Of a DNA stretch of 64,000 nt, positions 37,032-46,249 are shown in pieces. How positions within the stretch are numbered: position 1 is the first letter of the stretch; each line of letters starts with the position of its first letter. Position numbers and translations under genes: made by a program. The DNA is from Hyphomicrobiales bacterium (GTDB taxonomy: Bacteria > Pseudomonadota > Alphaproteobacteria > Rhizobiales > Beijerinckiaceae): positions 408,551 through 472,550 of the forward strand of contig JAGXAN010000001.1 of assembly GCA_019075865.1 (NCBI GenBank), in the 5' to 3' direction. The notes beneath the pieces were generated by a model. That model saw nothing but the letters and a program-made list of their open reading frames with translations. It made no database searches and was not told where the DNA came from.

Positions 37032-38825
37032 TTGCGTAATCAATGGACATGGCTGCGGCCACGGCAGAGCCCTCAAGGGGCGGGCAGACGGCGCGATGGC
37101 CAATTGGCATTGCAGGGCCGGCGCCTGTTTGGCGGCCTCGCCTTGGCTTTGCTGGCACAAAGTGGCTGGGCGCAAACCGCATCGCAAATTACCCCTGAGA
37201 ATTTTCGCCCCATGCTGGCACCTGCAACTGGCGGCATCGTGATACCGGCCAGTGAAGGGCTGCAAACGCCCAAAGGCGCAGAAAAACTGCACGTTCGGCT
37301 GAAGGGCGTGCAGATTGAAGGCGATTTGCCGGCCCTCAAGGCGGCCAGCAGCGCCATCACGGCAAGTCTGGCCGGACACACGGTGACTGCGGCCACGATT
37401 TTCAAAGCGGCCCACGATTTGGAAGTCAACTACGCGCGCGCCGGTTACGTGCTGGTGCGGGTGATTTTGCCCGCCCAGACGCTGAATAATGGCGCGATTT
37501 TGCGGCTGGTGGTCGTTGATGGCTTTATTGACCAAATCGACGCAAAGGCCGTGCCGCAGCGGGTGCGCAGCCGCGTTTTGGCGGTGCTGGCACCCTTGCA
37601 GGGGCGCAGATCCTTGCAAATGTCGTCCATCGAGCGGCAGTTGACACTGGCTTCGCGCGTGCCGGGCCTGGTGCTGCGCTCGACCCTGCTGCACGGCAAG
37701 GTGCCGGGTGCCACAACGCTGGTGGTGGATGGGCTTTATCATCCGGTCAACATGACCATGTCCACGGACAATACCATGTCGGCGGCGCTTGGCAGGGTGA
37801 ACAGCACATTGGGCTTCAGCTTCAATTCTGTGGCTGGGCTTGGCGAACAGGTCTATGGCCAGATCGGCGGTCATCCCGACGGCAATATGGCGGGCAACGA
37901 TCCTCGCAATCGCCAATTGGCGCTTGGGGTGATCCTGCCGCTCGGCACCGATGGCCTTGATTTTAATCTGGAGGCGGCGACAACGGCCGCAACGCCTTTG
38001 CCGGTGCCCGGTGGGCTCACCTATGCCTCGCGGTTCCAGCGGCTGTCGCTGCGGCTGGACTATCCGTGGATTGTCACCCGCAATCTGACATTATCTTCGC
38101 AATGGGCGCTGGACGCGCAGGATGAATCTTTGTCTTCGCTGGCTCCGGTCGCCGCGCCCCTGTCGCAGGACCGGTTGCGAATTTTCCGCACCAACGTCAG
38201 CCTCAATTATCTGAACAGCATCAACGGGCAGTTTTATGGCCGCCTGACCGCCTCGCAGGGGGTCAACGGCCTTGGCGCGCGCACCGTTGCTGATGCCACG
38301 CCGCTGCTGCCGCTGTCCCGGCTTGGGGCGCGGGCCGATTTTCACAAGCTGGATGTCGTCGCCAGTTATCAGCAGCCGCTGATGGCGCATCTGGCGGTTC
38401 ATGTGCAAGCCCGCGCCCAGACGGCCTTTGGCGAGGCGCTGCCGGTGTCTGAGCAGATCGGCATTGCCGACGGGGCCGCTCTATCGAGCTTTGATGCCGG
38501 CTCCCTGACCGGCGATGACGGCGCAGCATTGCGCGGTGAACTGGTTTCGCCCTGGATCTGGGACGCCAGCGCCGCGCATTTCGGCGTGATTGCCGCCCCT
38601 TATGTGTTCGGTGCCCTGGGCACGCTGCATCTGGCGCAGCCAACCGCGCTTGAGCGCGCCAATGTCAATGTTGGCGCATTTGGCCTGGGGCTGCGGCTGA
38701 ATGGTGGCCCGGCCGCCCCCAATCCGCTGCAGTCAGCGCTCGAAATCGAATATGGCCGCCAGGCCCGCAATGATGGCCAACGGGCCGAAAATCGCCTGAC
38801 CATCGCCGGTCATTTGTCTTTTTGA
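37032..38825 (+). CDS. Two-partner secretion transporter TpsB (ShlB/FhaC type)
   Basis: The outer-membrane Omp85-like protein (about 597 residues from this start) exports the adjacent TpsA. After the signal (LFGGLALALLAQSGWAQ) come a POTRA domain (LHVRLKGVQIEGDLPAL... LEVNYARAGYVLVRVILP) and a ShlB-type region. The C-terminal barrel ends in NRLTIAGHLSF with terminal Phe. The start is not clear: no in-frame ATG precedes the signal peptide. The frame opens at a TTG (36903) inside AT-rich sequence that looks like promoter rather than code, so I use the TTG at 37032, directly before the basic part of the signal peptide. It precedes tpsA by 3 bp. Confidence 0.85.
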   Translation: MRNQWTWLRPRQSPQGAGRRRDGQLALQGRRLFGGLALALLAQSGWAQTASQITPENFRPMLAPATGGIVIPASEGLQTPKGAEKLHVRLKGVQIEGDLPALKAASSAITASLAGHTVTAATIFKAAHDLEVNYARAGYVLVRVILPAQTLNNGAILRLVVVDGFIDQIDAKAVPQRVRSRVLAVLAPLQGRRSLQMSSIERQLTLASRVPGLVLRSTLLHGKVPGATTLVVDGLYHPVNMTMSTDNTMSAALGRVNSTLGFSFNSVAGLGEQVYGQIGGHPDGNMAGNDPRNRQLALGVILPLGTDGLDFNLEAATTAATPLPVPGGLTYASRFQRLSLRLDYPWIVTRNLTLSSQWALDAQDESLSSLAPVAAPLSQDRLRIFRTNVSLNYLNSINGQFYGRLTASQGVNGLGARTVADATPLLPLSRLGARADFHKLDVVASYQQPLMAHLAVHVQARAQTAFGEALPVSEQIGIADGAALSSFDAGSLTGDDGAALRGELVSPWIWDASAAHFGVIAAPYVFGALGTLHLAQPTALERANVNVGAFGLGLRLNGGPAAPNPLQSALEIEYGRQARNDGQRAENRLTIAGHLSF

Positions 38826-38828
38826 GGA

Positions 38829-41800
38829 ATGAAAATGGAGCCTAACACCGCATCCCGTCATTTTCCTCGCAGGCTCGGCCACCGTCCGGCCGTGCTGGCG
38901 CTCTTGCTGGCTTCGACGGCTCTGGGCGCAACACTGCCGGTGTGCGCGCAGGTTCTGCCGCAGGGTGGACAGGTGGCCGCTGGCAGCGTCAGCATCTCGA
39001 ACCCCAATCCAACGAGCTTGCAGATCAACCAGACCTCGGGTTCGGCGATCATCAACTGGCAGGCTTTTTCCATCGGTGCAGGCGCGCAGGTCAATATCCG
39101 GCAACCCTCGGCCAGCAGCGTGCAACTGGATCGCGTCACCGGAGCCACCCCCTCGACCATTGCCGGCAGTTTGAACGCCAATGGTCAGGTCTATCTTGTC
39201 AACCCGAATGGCATTTCGATTTCCAAATCCGGCACGGTCAGCGCCGGGAGCGGCTTCGTCGCCTCCAGTCTCGACATCAACGACCGCGATTTTCAAAATG
39301 GCCAACGCCAGTTCTCCGGCAAGGGTGCCTCAGCGCAAGTCAGCAATGCTGGCACCATCAAGGTCGGCTCAGGCGGCTATGCTGCATTGCTGGGCGGTTC
39401 GGTTGATAATTCCGGACGCATCCTTGTGCCGCTCGGCAAGGTCGGGCTTGGCTCGGGCGAGCAGGCGACGCTTGACCTTTCCGGCGATGGCTTTTTGCAA
39501 GTGGCCGTGCCAACCAAGGCGGCGGGGTCGGGCGCGCTGATCCGTCAATCGGGCCATATCAGTGCCAATGGCGGGCGTGTCGTGCTTTCAGCGGCCCAAG
39601 CCCGCGAGGCGGTGCGCGAGGCGATCAACATGGCGGGCGTCATCGAGGCCCGCTCGGTCTCCGGCCATTCAGGTGCCATCGTACTGGGTGGCGGCGATGG
39701 TGCCGTCACGGTGAGCGGGCGGCTGGATGTCAGCACGCGCCAAAAGATGGCCTACCGTCGCGCCTATCGCAAGGCCCTGGCCAAAGCAATGGCCAAAGCA
39801 ATGGTCAAGGCGCGGGCCCAAGCTTTTGCCGCCAAGCCGCGCGGTGGCGCAATCACTTTGACCGGGCGCAGGGTGCAATTGATGGGCGCAAAACTCAATG
39901 CCAGCGGCACGGCGGGCGGCGGCACGATCAAGATTGGCGGCGATTTTCAGGGCAAGGGGACGATAGCCCATGCCAATAGCGTGACAATCGATGCCACAAC
40001 CACCCTCAATGCCAGTGCCACCAAGACCGGCAATGGCGGCAATGTTGCCATATGGTCCGACACCAACACCGCCTTCGCTGGCACCATAACCGCCAATGGC
40101 GGTGCGCTGGGTGGCAATGGCGGGCAGGTGGAAGTCTCCAGCCACGGCGTTCTGGCCTATACCGGGTTCGTCGATCTGCTCGCCCCCATGGGCTCGACCG
40201 GCGCGTTGCTGCTCGACCCTTACAATGTGACCATTTCGACCGGTGCGGCCACGCCCGCCAACGTCAATGACAGCGTCCTCAACGCCGCGATCCTCGACCG
40301 GTCACTGGCGAGTGCCAATGTCACGGTCTCAACCGGCGCGGCAGGCTTCCCCGGCACGCAGGCTGGCACCATCACCGTGGACGCACCCCTCGCCTGGGCC
40401 AGCGGCAGCACACTGACGCTGAACGCAGCCAGCGCCCTAGCTATCAACGCCAATATCGCCATTTCCGGGTCCGGTGGGCTGGCGCTTTACGACAATGGCA
40501 CCCTCAGCTTTGCGCAAGGCGCATCGGTCAATTTTGGTGGCGTCAACAATGGCGGTACGTTCAGCCGCAACGGCCATGCCTATAATCTGGTCTATACCAT
40601 GCCGCAAATGGCCGCGATCAATGGCGGCACCGGTTATGATGCCCTGGCGACGGGTATTGATGCAACATCCAGCCCCTATGCCGGCGCGGTGATCGGCACC
40701 TATAACGGCAATTTTGAAGGCCTCGGCAATGCGGTTTCCAACCTCACCATTGCCGCCAACGCCAGCAATATCGGCCTGTTCGGTGCTTTGAATAACGGGG
40801 CTTCCGTCCGTGATCTGGGTCTGGTGGGCGGCAGCGTCAGTGGCCAGTCCAATGTCGGCGAAATCGCCGGCTTCAATGGCGGCAGTATCCTTCAATCCTA
40901 TGCCACCGGCGCGGTCAGCGGCACGGGGGCCGATATTGGCGGGCTCGCCGGTTTCAATAATTTTGGTGGCTTGATCAGCCAATCCTATGCCTCCGGCACG
41001 GTCACCGGGCCCGGTTCGCACATGGGCGGTCTGCTCGGTTTCAATAATACCGGCGGAACGGTCTCCCAATCCTTCGCCTCAGGCGCGGTGCGCAGCGATG
41101 GCTCCGACAGTGGCGGCCTCGTCGGCTTCAACAATGCCAGCGCCGCAATCTCCCAATCCCACGCCACCGGTGCCGTGAGCAATACAGGCGCGCATGGCGG
41201 CGGACTGGTGGGGTACAACAATACCGGCGGCACCATCAGCAACACCTACGCCAGCGGTGCGGTAAGTGTCACGGGTGCCGATGCCGGTGGCCTTGTCGGT
41301 TTCAACAATGGCGGCACGATCACCCAATCCACTGCCTCCGGCAACATATTCAGCGGCACATCCGACAGCGGCGGCTTGGTCGGTTTCAACAATACCGGCG
41401 GCGCGATCACCCAATCCAGCGCGAGTGGCGTGGTGAGCGTCGCAGGGTCGGACGCGGGCGGGTTGGTTGGCTTCAATAATGGCGGTGCCATAGGGCAATC
41501 CAGCGCCTCGGGTGCGGTGTCGGCCAGCGCTTCCAACAGCGGCGGTCTCGTTGGCTTCAACAACAGCTACGGCACCATCACCCAGTCCACCGCCAGCGGC
41601 ATGGTGAGCAGCGGGTTCACGGATGCCGGTGGCTTGGTCGGGTTCAACGCCAGCAATGGCTCGATCCTGCAAACCTATGCAACCGGGGCGGTGACGAGCA
41701 CAGGGTCCTATGTCGGCGGGCTTGTCGGCTTCAACAATACCGGCGGCGCGGTTCGCCAGTCCTATGCAACCGGTCAGGTCACTGGCGCGAGCGCCAACCA

Positions 41801-43469
41801 GACCATCGGCGGCTTGATCGGCTTTGACAATGCGACCTCCACCAGCGCCGCTTACTGGGACTTGGCGACATCGGGCACATCGTCCAGCAGCAGTGGCATT
41901 GGGCAATCGACCGCAGCTTTGCAGGGCATTTTGCCCGCCGGATTTGATCCGGCTGTCTGGGCCACAGGCCCCGGCCTTTATCCCTACCTCAAGAGCTTCT
42001 TCCCCAATGGCGTGCAGGCGGTTTCAGGCATGGCATTCAACCAGTTTGGCGCGGGCGCACAGGCGCTGAGCGGGGCAAAGGTAAACGTGCGCGTCGATGG
42101 TCAATTGTTTGGTTCGGCCATTACGGAGGCCAACGGCTATTATTACGCCATGGCACCGGCCGGCGCGATTCAAGCCACCGGATCGGGCGTGATCGCCACC
42201 ACCGCAGGCACCATCAATGGCGCTGCATTTCACCAAAATGCCACCGGAACCACCGGCAATCTGGACATTTATGGCAATGCGCTGAATGGCCAATACACCG
42301 CTGCCAGCCTCTCGGCCGGCATGAGCGCGCAGGCCAATGCCATAGGTTCGGACGCGGCGACCAACCAGCTTGTCAGCGGCCTGGCTAACAAAATTCTCTA
42401 TTTCTCCCCGAACGCCGTTTCCATTGACCAGAGCATCACAACCACCGGCAATGTTCGCATCGTTACGCCCGGCGATTTGACCCTCGCGGCGCGCGTTCGC
42501 ATTGCGGGCAGCGATCCAGTGCTGGCGGCGGGCGGCGCTTTCATCAATGATGCCGGTGCCAACGCTTTGATCGCCAGCAATGGCGGGCGCTGGCTGGTTT
42601 ACTCAGCCAATGCGGCGGGGGATAATTTCGGCGCCCCGGGCAAAAGTCTCGACAGCGGTAATCAGGCGCTCTGGAATGTCGCGGCAGGCGGCCAGGTCGC
42701 AGCCAACGGCAATCGCTATGCCTTTGCGCAGGCCAGCACGCTCACCTATACCTCGACCAGCGTGGCGGCAAAAACCTACGGCATAGCTTTGGACATTAGC
42801 GGCAATTACACGGTCAGTGGCCTGCAACCCGGCGTCACCGGCGCATATCTGGCTGACACGCTGGCAAATGCAACCACCGGCGCGCCAGTCCTTAACTCGC
42901 AAGGTGCTGCCGCCACCGCCAACGCCGCCGCCACGCCTTATGCCGTGAATATTGGCCTCGGCAGCCTTGCCTCCACCACCGGCTATGGCTTTGCATTCAA
43001 CAGCACCGGCATGTTGAATGTCACCGCCCGCGCGCTTACCGTCACAGCCGATCCACAATCGCGGCCATTTGCCACCACCAATCCGTCGCTGACCTATCAG
43101 GTCACGACCGGCAATCTTGTGAATGGTGATGTCTTCTCAGGCAATATCACCACGCCAGCCACTCTCGCATCGAGCGTTGGCAGCTACCCGATCACCCAAG
43201 GCACGCTGGCCCTGTCGGCCAATTACGCGCTGGACTTCATAGGTTCGACCTTCACCGTTACCCCGGCCCTGCTGCCACCACCGGGCGCGACGCCCGGCAG
43301 CGCACCGGCCTTTACGCCCGCCCCCGCCGCAGGCTTTTTGCAGGTGGCGGCGCAAGGCCAGGGCAATGATCCGCAATTTGTCGACCCGCGCCTGAACGCG
43401 CCCGCCTATCGCTCGGGGAGGCAATCGGGCAATTGCCAATCCAGCGCGTGCCAAAACGCCTCCGACTAG
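38829..43469 (+). CDS. Filamentous-hemagglutinin-type exoprotein TpsA with GLUG repeats
   Basis: The 1546-residue secreted protein has a signal peptide (to about 41) and a TPS domain (about 45-170) with the VYLVNPNGISIS motif needed for recognition by TpsB. A beta-helix region follows, then about 11-12 GLUG repeats (about 676-1000; unit GGLVGFNNxGGxIxQSxASG). The C-terminus has YDG/MBG-like beta domains (about 1300-1350 and 1400-1475) and a Pro/Ala-rich tail. An odd Lys/Ala/Met-rich insert lies at about 307-337. It is probably a surface adhesin. GAGGA precedes the ATG; tpsB is immediately upstream. Confidence 0.9.
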   Translation: MKMEPNTASRHFPRRLGHRPAVLALLLASTALGATLPVCAQVLPQGGQVAAGSVSISNPNPTSLQINQTSGSAIINWQAFSIGAGAQVNIRQPSASSVQLDRVTGATPSTIAGSLNANGQVYLVNPNGISISKSGTVSAGSGFVASSLDINDRDFQNGQRQFSGKGASAQVSNAGTIKVGSGGYAALLGGSVDNSGRILVPLGKVGLGSGEQATLDLSGDGFLQVAVPTKAAGSGALIRQSGHISANGGRVVLSAAQAREAVREAINMAGVIEARSVSGHSGAIVLGGGDGAVTVSGRLDVSTRQKMAYRRAYRKALAKAMAKAMVKARAQAFAAKPRGGAITLTGRRVQLMGAKLNASGTAGGGTIKIGGDFQGKGTIAHANSVTIDATTTLNASATKTGNGGNVAIWSDTNTAFAGTITANGGALGGNGGQVEVSSHGVLAYTGFVDLLAPMGSTGALLLDPYNVTISTGAATPANVNDSVLNAAILDRSLASANVTVSTGAAGFPGTQAGTITVDAPLAWASGSTLTLNAASALAINANIAISGSGGLALYDNGTLSFAQGASVNFGGVNNGGTFSRNGHAYNLVYTMPQMAAINGGTGYDALATGIDATSSPYAGAVIGTYNGNFEGLGNAVSNLTIAANASNIGLFGALNNGASVRDLGLVGGSVSGQSNVGEIAGFNGGSILQSYATGAVSGTGADIGGLAGFNNFGGLISQSYASGTVTGPGSHMGGLLGFNNTGGTVSQSFASGAVRSDGSDSGGLVGFNNASAAISQSHATGAVSNTGAHGGGLVGYNNTGGTISNTYASGAVSVTGADAGGLVGFNNGGTITQSTASGNIFSGTSDSGGLVGFNNTGGAITQSSASGVVSVAGSDAGGLVGFNNGGAIGQSSASGAVSASASNSGGLVGFNNSYGTITQSTASGMVSSGFTDAGGLVGFNASNGSILQTYATGAVTSTGSYVGGLVGFNNTGGAVRQSYATGQVTGASANQTIGGLIGFDNATSTSAAYWDLATSGTSSSSSGIGQSTAALQGILPAGFDPAVWATGPGLYPYLKSFFPNGVQAVSGMAFNQFGAGAQALSGAKVNVRVDGQLFGSAITEANGYYYAMAPAGAIQATGSGVIATTAGTINGAAFHQNATGTTGNLDIYGNALNGQYTAASLSAGMSAQANAIGSDAATNQLVSGLANKILYFSPNAVSIDQSITTTGNVRIVTPGDLTLAARVRIAGSDPVLAAGGAFINDAGANALIASNGGRWLVYSANAAGDNFGAPGKSLDSGNQALWNVAAGGQVAANGNRYAFAQASTLTYTSTSVAAKTYGIALDISGNYTVSGLQPGVTGAYLADTLANATTGAPVLNSQGAAATANAAATPYAVNIGLGSLASTTGYGFAFNSTGMLNVTARALTVTADPQSRPFATTNPSLTYQVTTGNLVNGDVFSGNITTPATLASSVGSYPITQGTLALSANYALDFIGSTFTVTPALLPPPGATPGSAPAFTPAPAAGFLQVAAQGQGNDPQFVDPRLNAPAYRSGRQSGNCQSSACQNASD
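40859..41830 (+). repeat. In-frame GLUG-encoding repeat tract in tpsA
   Basis: About eleven units of 81-90 bp, each encoding GG(L)(V)GFNN...QS.ASG.V, follow one another with diverged DNA but conserved protein pattern. The divergence suggests an old, selected repeat rather than recent slippage. Confidence 0.85.
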
Positions 43470-43482
43470 TCCTCGCGCCCCG

Positions 43483-44535
43483 CTACTGGCAACTGTATTT
43501 GGTGTAAATGCGCACCCTTGTCGGTGAAAGGGCGGGGGGCGGGCGCTTATCCAGAACCGCCAGAATATATTCAATGCTCAAAGCCACTTCGCGCTCGACA
43601 TCATGGCCGATCGAAAAATGCATCACGCCCGATTCCATCAGCATGCGGGAATTGCTGTTGAGTTCGTGGCCAATAAAAACCACTTTGCCGCCAAGTTCGC
43701 TCTCTTGCAGGGCACGGCCAATGCCAAGATTACCGCCGGCGGTGTTATAAATGCCAACCGGCGGTCCATGCTCGGCGATATATTTGACCACGCTGCGGTA
43801 GGAATGCTCGCTGTCATCGTTTGAATGGACACGATCGACAACCTCCAGGTGATTGAATTCGGCGCGCAGCACCCGGCGAAACCCCATTTCGCGCTCTTCC
43901 TGAACCCGATAGGAGGCACTGCACACCAGCAGGATCTTGCCCGCACGGGATCCGGCCGTCTGCCCCATCAGATACCCGGCTGTGGCACCCGCCGCGATTT
44001 GGTCATTGCCCACATAGGCGGTGCGTCCGGAATTGGGCAGGTCTGTCGTCAGGCAGATCAGCGGCATGCGCTTTTGCACCAGATTGCGGATAGCGCGATT
44101 GATCATCAGCCCCTCGCGCGCCACCAGCACCACGCCGTCCGCTTCCTCCGCCGTGCGCTCGATCATCTGGGCGAATTTGATCGGCTCGACCTGATAGGTC
44201 GGGATGGCGGTGAACACGCATTCAATGTCGCTGCGCCCCATGCAATGTTCCTTGAGCGCCGCTTCGAGCGCCCGGCTGTAGCTCACCCCCCCGTCACATA
44301 AAAAAGCCAGACGCCGAACCGCCCCCCCGGGGCGCACCTTCAAATCCCCGCCAAGCCGCGTGAGCGCTGCCAAAACCTTGCTGCGGGTGGATTCGCGCAC
44401 GGAACTGCGCGCATTGAGCACGCGGTCAACCGTCGCCGTGCCCACACCGGACGCGCGGGCTATTTCGGCTATGGTCGGCCCTTTCCAGTGGCTGTTGACG
44501 TCGATCATTTGGGAAGTCTGGGAAATTGGCGGCAT
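43483..44535 (-). CDS. LacI-family transcriptional regulator
   Basis: The product of about 350 residues has the LacI helix-turn-helix PTIAEIARASGVGTATVDRVLN and hinge region near the N-terminus, then a periplasmic-binding-protein-like ligand domain (VRRLAFLCDGGVSYSRALEAAL; GNDQIAAGATAGYLMGQ; GIYNTAGGNLGIGRALQE). It resembles regulators responding to sugars or polyols. In-frame ATGs at 44583, 44535 and 44508 all precede the HTH and none has a clear Shine-Dalgarno. No catabolic or transport gene is adjacent, so it may regulate itself and distant genes. Confidence 0.88.
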   Translation of the reverse strand: MPPISQTSQMIDVNSHWKGPTIAEIARASGVGTATVDRVLNARSSVRESTRSKVLAALTRLGGDLKVRPGGAVRRLAFLCDGGVSYSRALEAALKEHCMGRSDIECVFTAIPTYQVEPIKFAQMIERTAEEADGVVLVAREGLMINRAIRNLVQKRMPLICLTTDLPNSGRTAYVGNDQIAAGATAGYLMGQTAGSRAGKILLVCSASYRVQEEREMGFRRVLRAEFNHLEVVDRVHSNDDSEHSYRSVVKYIAEHGPPVGIYNTAGGNLGIGRALQESELGGKVVFIGHELNSNSRMLMESGVMHFSIGHDVEREVALSIEYILAVLDKRPPPALSPTRVRIYTKYSCQ

Positions 44536-44616
44536 GATAGGCTCGTATGATGCGAACAACATCACGTCAACTACTCGCATCATTTACATATCAAAACATA
44601 TCATTTTAGCGCAGAT

Positions 44617-44639
44617 TTTTGATCGATTATAGATCAAAA
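44617..44639. promoter_or_regulatory. Palindrome upstream of the LacI-type gene
   Basis: TTTTGATC-N7-GATCAAAA forms a perfect 8-bp inverted repeat 34 bp upstream of the furthest possible start. A direct repeat ACATATCA (44586 and 44597) lies between it and the gene. It is a reasonable autoregulatory operator; not proven. Confidence 0.4.
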
Positions 44640-45040
44640 TTACCACCACCAACCGCTACAATGATGCTTTTTGAATGGATGACTGGAGTGATTGCGCGAG
44701 GCGATGGAACCCCGGCCCAAGTTGACGGCGCAGCAAGCCAGCGAACGATATCCAATAAAGCGCAGGTAATATCGGAGGCGTCAATCGTACTTTGTCTTAA
44801 GGTATTTTAAAAACAATATGTTATGAATCTAGCATTTTTTTGATCCACAATTTGATCCACAAAAAAGCGCTTGGTAGGGGCGTGTTATGTTGAAACTGCC
44901 TGAATAATTGCGCTGTCTTTCTCAGTGAAGGGGTAGTCTACCCGTTTTTAACGGGGTTCGCGTTTAGAATTTACGCGACCAATTCTGATTTTTGGACAGG
45001 TTTCATGCCTCTCCCCATCTCAAACATTATCCAACGCGCA
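44640..45040. other. Gene-free junction between core genome and accessory island
   Basis: About 400 bp between the LacI gene and the GIY-YIG gene hold no credible gene. The segment contains a tandem 12-bp repeat (44839-44862) and a CtrA-like TTAA-N6-TTAA at 44797-44810. It also has a GAATC site near 44825 and a short CCCGTTTTTAACGGGG dyad near 44941-44956. It marks the left edge of the island; I see no tRNA or integrase. Confidence 0.5.
44839..44862 (+). repeat. Two tandem TGATCCACA boxes (DnaA G-box-like)
   Basis: TTTGATCCACAA occurs twice in direct tandem. Each unit contains TGATCCACA, one mismatch from the consensus DnaA box TTATCCACA and identical to the G-box described in the Caulobacter origin. 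With only two boxes it could be a DnaA-regulated site rather than an origin. Confidence 0.6.
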
Positions 45041-46249
45041 TTACTGATCGTGACCTGCAACGGGCATCAACTTGGCCGTATTTGGATCGTAAATATACCC
45101 GGTAATGGTGCCATCTTTGATTTTTTCGACAACCTCTTGGATTGCGAAAATGGGAACGAGGAACCATTCCCTTGGAACAATTGGCTGTCCAAACCTGTCT
45201 TTGATCTCGACATCGAGCCGGGCATGGGAAAATACGCGATGAAGCAGGTTTTCGAGTTTCGTTCGGTTGATATTGAATAATTCGTAGGTCGCAACAATTT
45301 CGACGTCTGCCATCAGAAAGGTGGGGTCAAGGCGCGCGTTTGCAATCCGCCGCTTCACATCGCCGCTTGTGACGCCGATCTTATGAAGAACGGCGCGGTG
45401 TGCTGCAACTGTCGGGTGGTCGGACTTGCTCCGCAGCACATAGATGGTGCCGCTGGCCTGATCGCCATCGCCCGCCTGATCATCAAAAAGTGGCCCGGCA
45501 CTGGGCTCTGTGATCCGCCGACCTGCCTCATCCTTATAGAGTGCGCGCTGAAGCGACCGCAACAACAGGTCACTCTCTGTGCCATTGGAATAGATAACCC
45601 GGAGCCGCGCGTCTGACTCACCGTTCGGCGCCTTGATCGGCTCTCCTACCACCGCAACATACGCTGTCTGCCCTCCAAGGATAAAAAATTGGCCAGCCTG
45701 GATATCGGCTTTGAGAAATCCCGCATCTTTAACGAACGGGCGGGTCGTGCGCGCCCCAGTTTCGAGATCCCTCTTCACCTGCTCGAACAAGGGTTTGAAA
45801 TTTTCAAAATCAAGGCACTTTTCCCGGCTCGCAATTTCTTCAGCTTCGCGCTTCTCGGCGTTGGTGCGCACATGGCGAAGCTTGGTGATATCGGATGAAC
45901 CCGCAACGCCTTCCAACTCAGCAAGCAGTTCATCATCGTCCATCGAGTGCTCGGGCTCAGCGGTCATAATCGGCGCATCGGTCAACAGACCTTGATGATC
46001 AAAGGGTGCGAGAAGGGAGCGGCATTCTTCAAGTGCACGCAACCGGTCGAACCGCACCGCGTAAAGCCGCTCGAAAATATCTTTGTCATCGCCATGCTGG
46101 GGCAGGCGGCTGTGCTTTTCGACAAATCGCTGAATCTCCTCAAAGCCTGCAATGATGCGTTCCTCACGGGGCGGGCGGCCGCCTTTCTTCTCAGGCTGTG
46201 CAAATTCGGCAAGGCCGTCGGCCAGTTCATCAAGATCGATGTCACGCAT
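45041..46249 (-). CDS. GIY-YIG nuclease-domain protein of the island system
   Basis: The 402-residue protein has a C-terminal GIY-YIG-type domain of the T5orf172/MUG113 kind (TIYVLRS at about 268-274, HKIGVTSGDVKRRI at about 289-302, and a downstream Glu in the KLENLLHRVF helix). The first 260 residues are an acidic, helical region with no domain I recognise. The start at 46249 is set by overlap with the helicase stop (ATGCGTGA) and a GAGGGC Shine-Dalgarno. It is the last gene of the fic-helicase-GIY-YIG run and is the likely cleaving or sensing partner of the helicase. Confidence 0.82.
   Translation of the reverse strand: MRDIDLDELADGLAEFAQPEKKGGRPPREERIIAGFEEIQRFVEKHSRLPQHGDDKDIFERLYAVRFDRLRALEECRSLLAPFDHQGLLTDAPIMTAEPEHSMDDDELLAELEGVAGSSDITKLRHVRTNAEKREAEEIASREKCLDFENFKPLFEQVKRDLETGARTTRPFVKDAGFLKADIQAGQFFILGGQTAYVAVVGEPIKAPNGESDARLRVIYSNGTESDLLLRSLQRALYKDEAGRRITEPSAGPLFDDQAGDGDQASGTIYVLRSKSDHPTVAAHRAVLHKIGVTSGDVKRRIANARLDPTFLMADVEIVATYELFNINRTKLENLLHRVFSHARLDVEIKDRFGQPIVPREWFLVPIFAIQEVVEKIKDGTITGYIYDPNTAKLMPVAGHDQ

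Noticed and set aside
40859..41830. CRISPR-like regular repeats
   Set aside because: The spacing is regular because of in-frame GLUG protein repeats; units are diverged and there are no unique spacers.
44584..45040. tRNA or integrase at the island's left boundary
   Set aside because: No cloverleaf-capable sequence or recombinase fragment could be read in this stretch.
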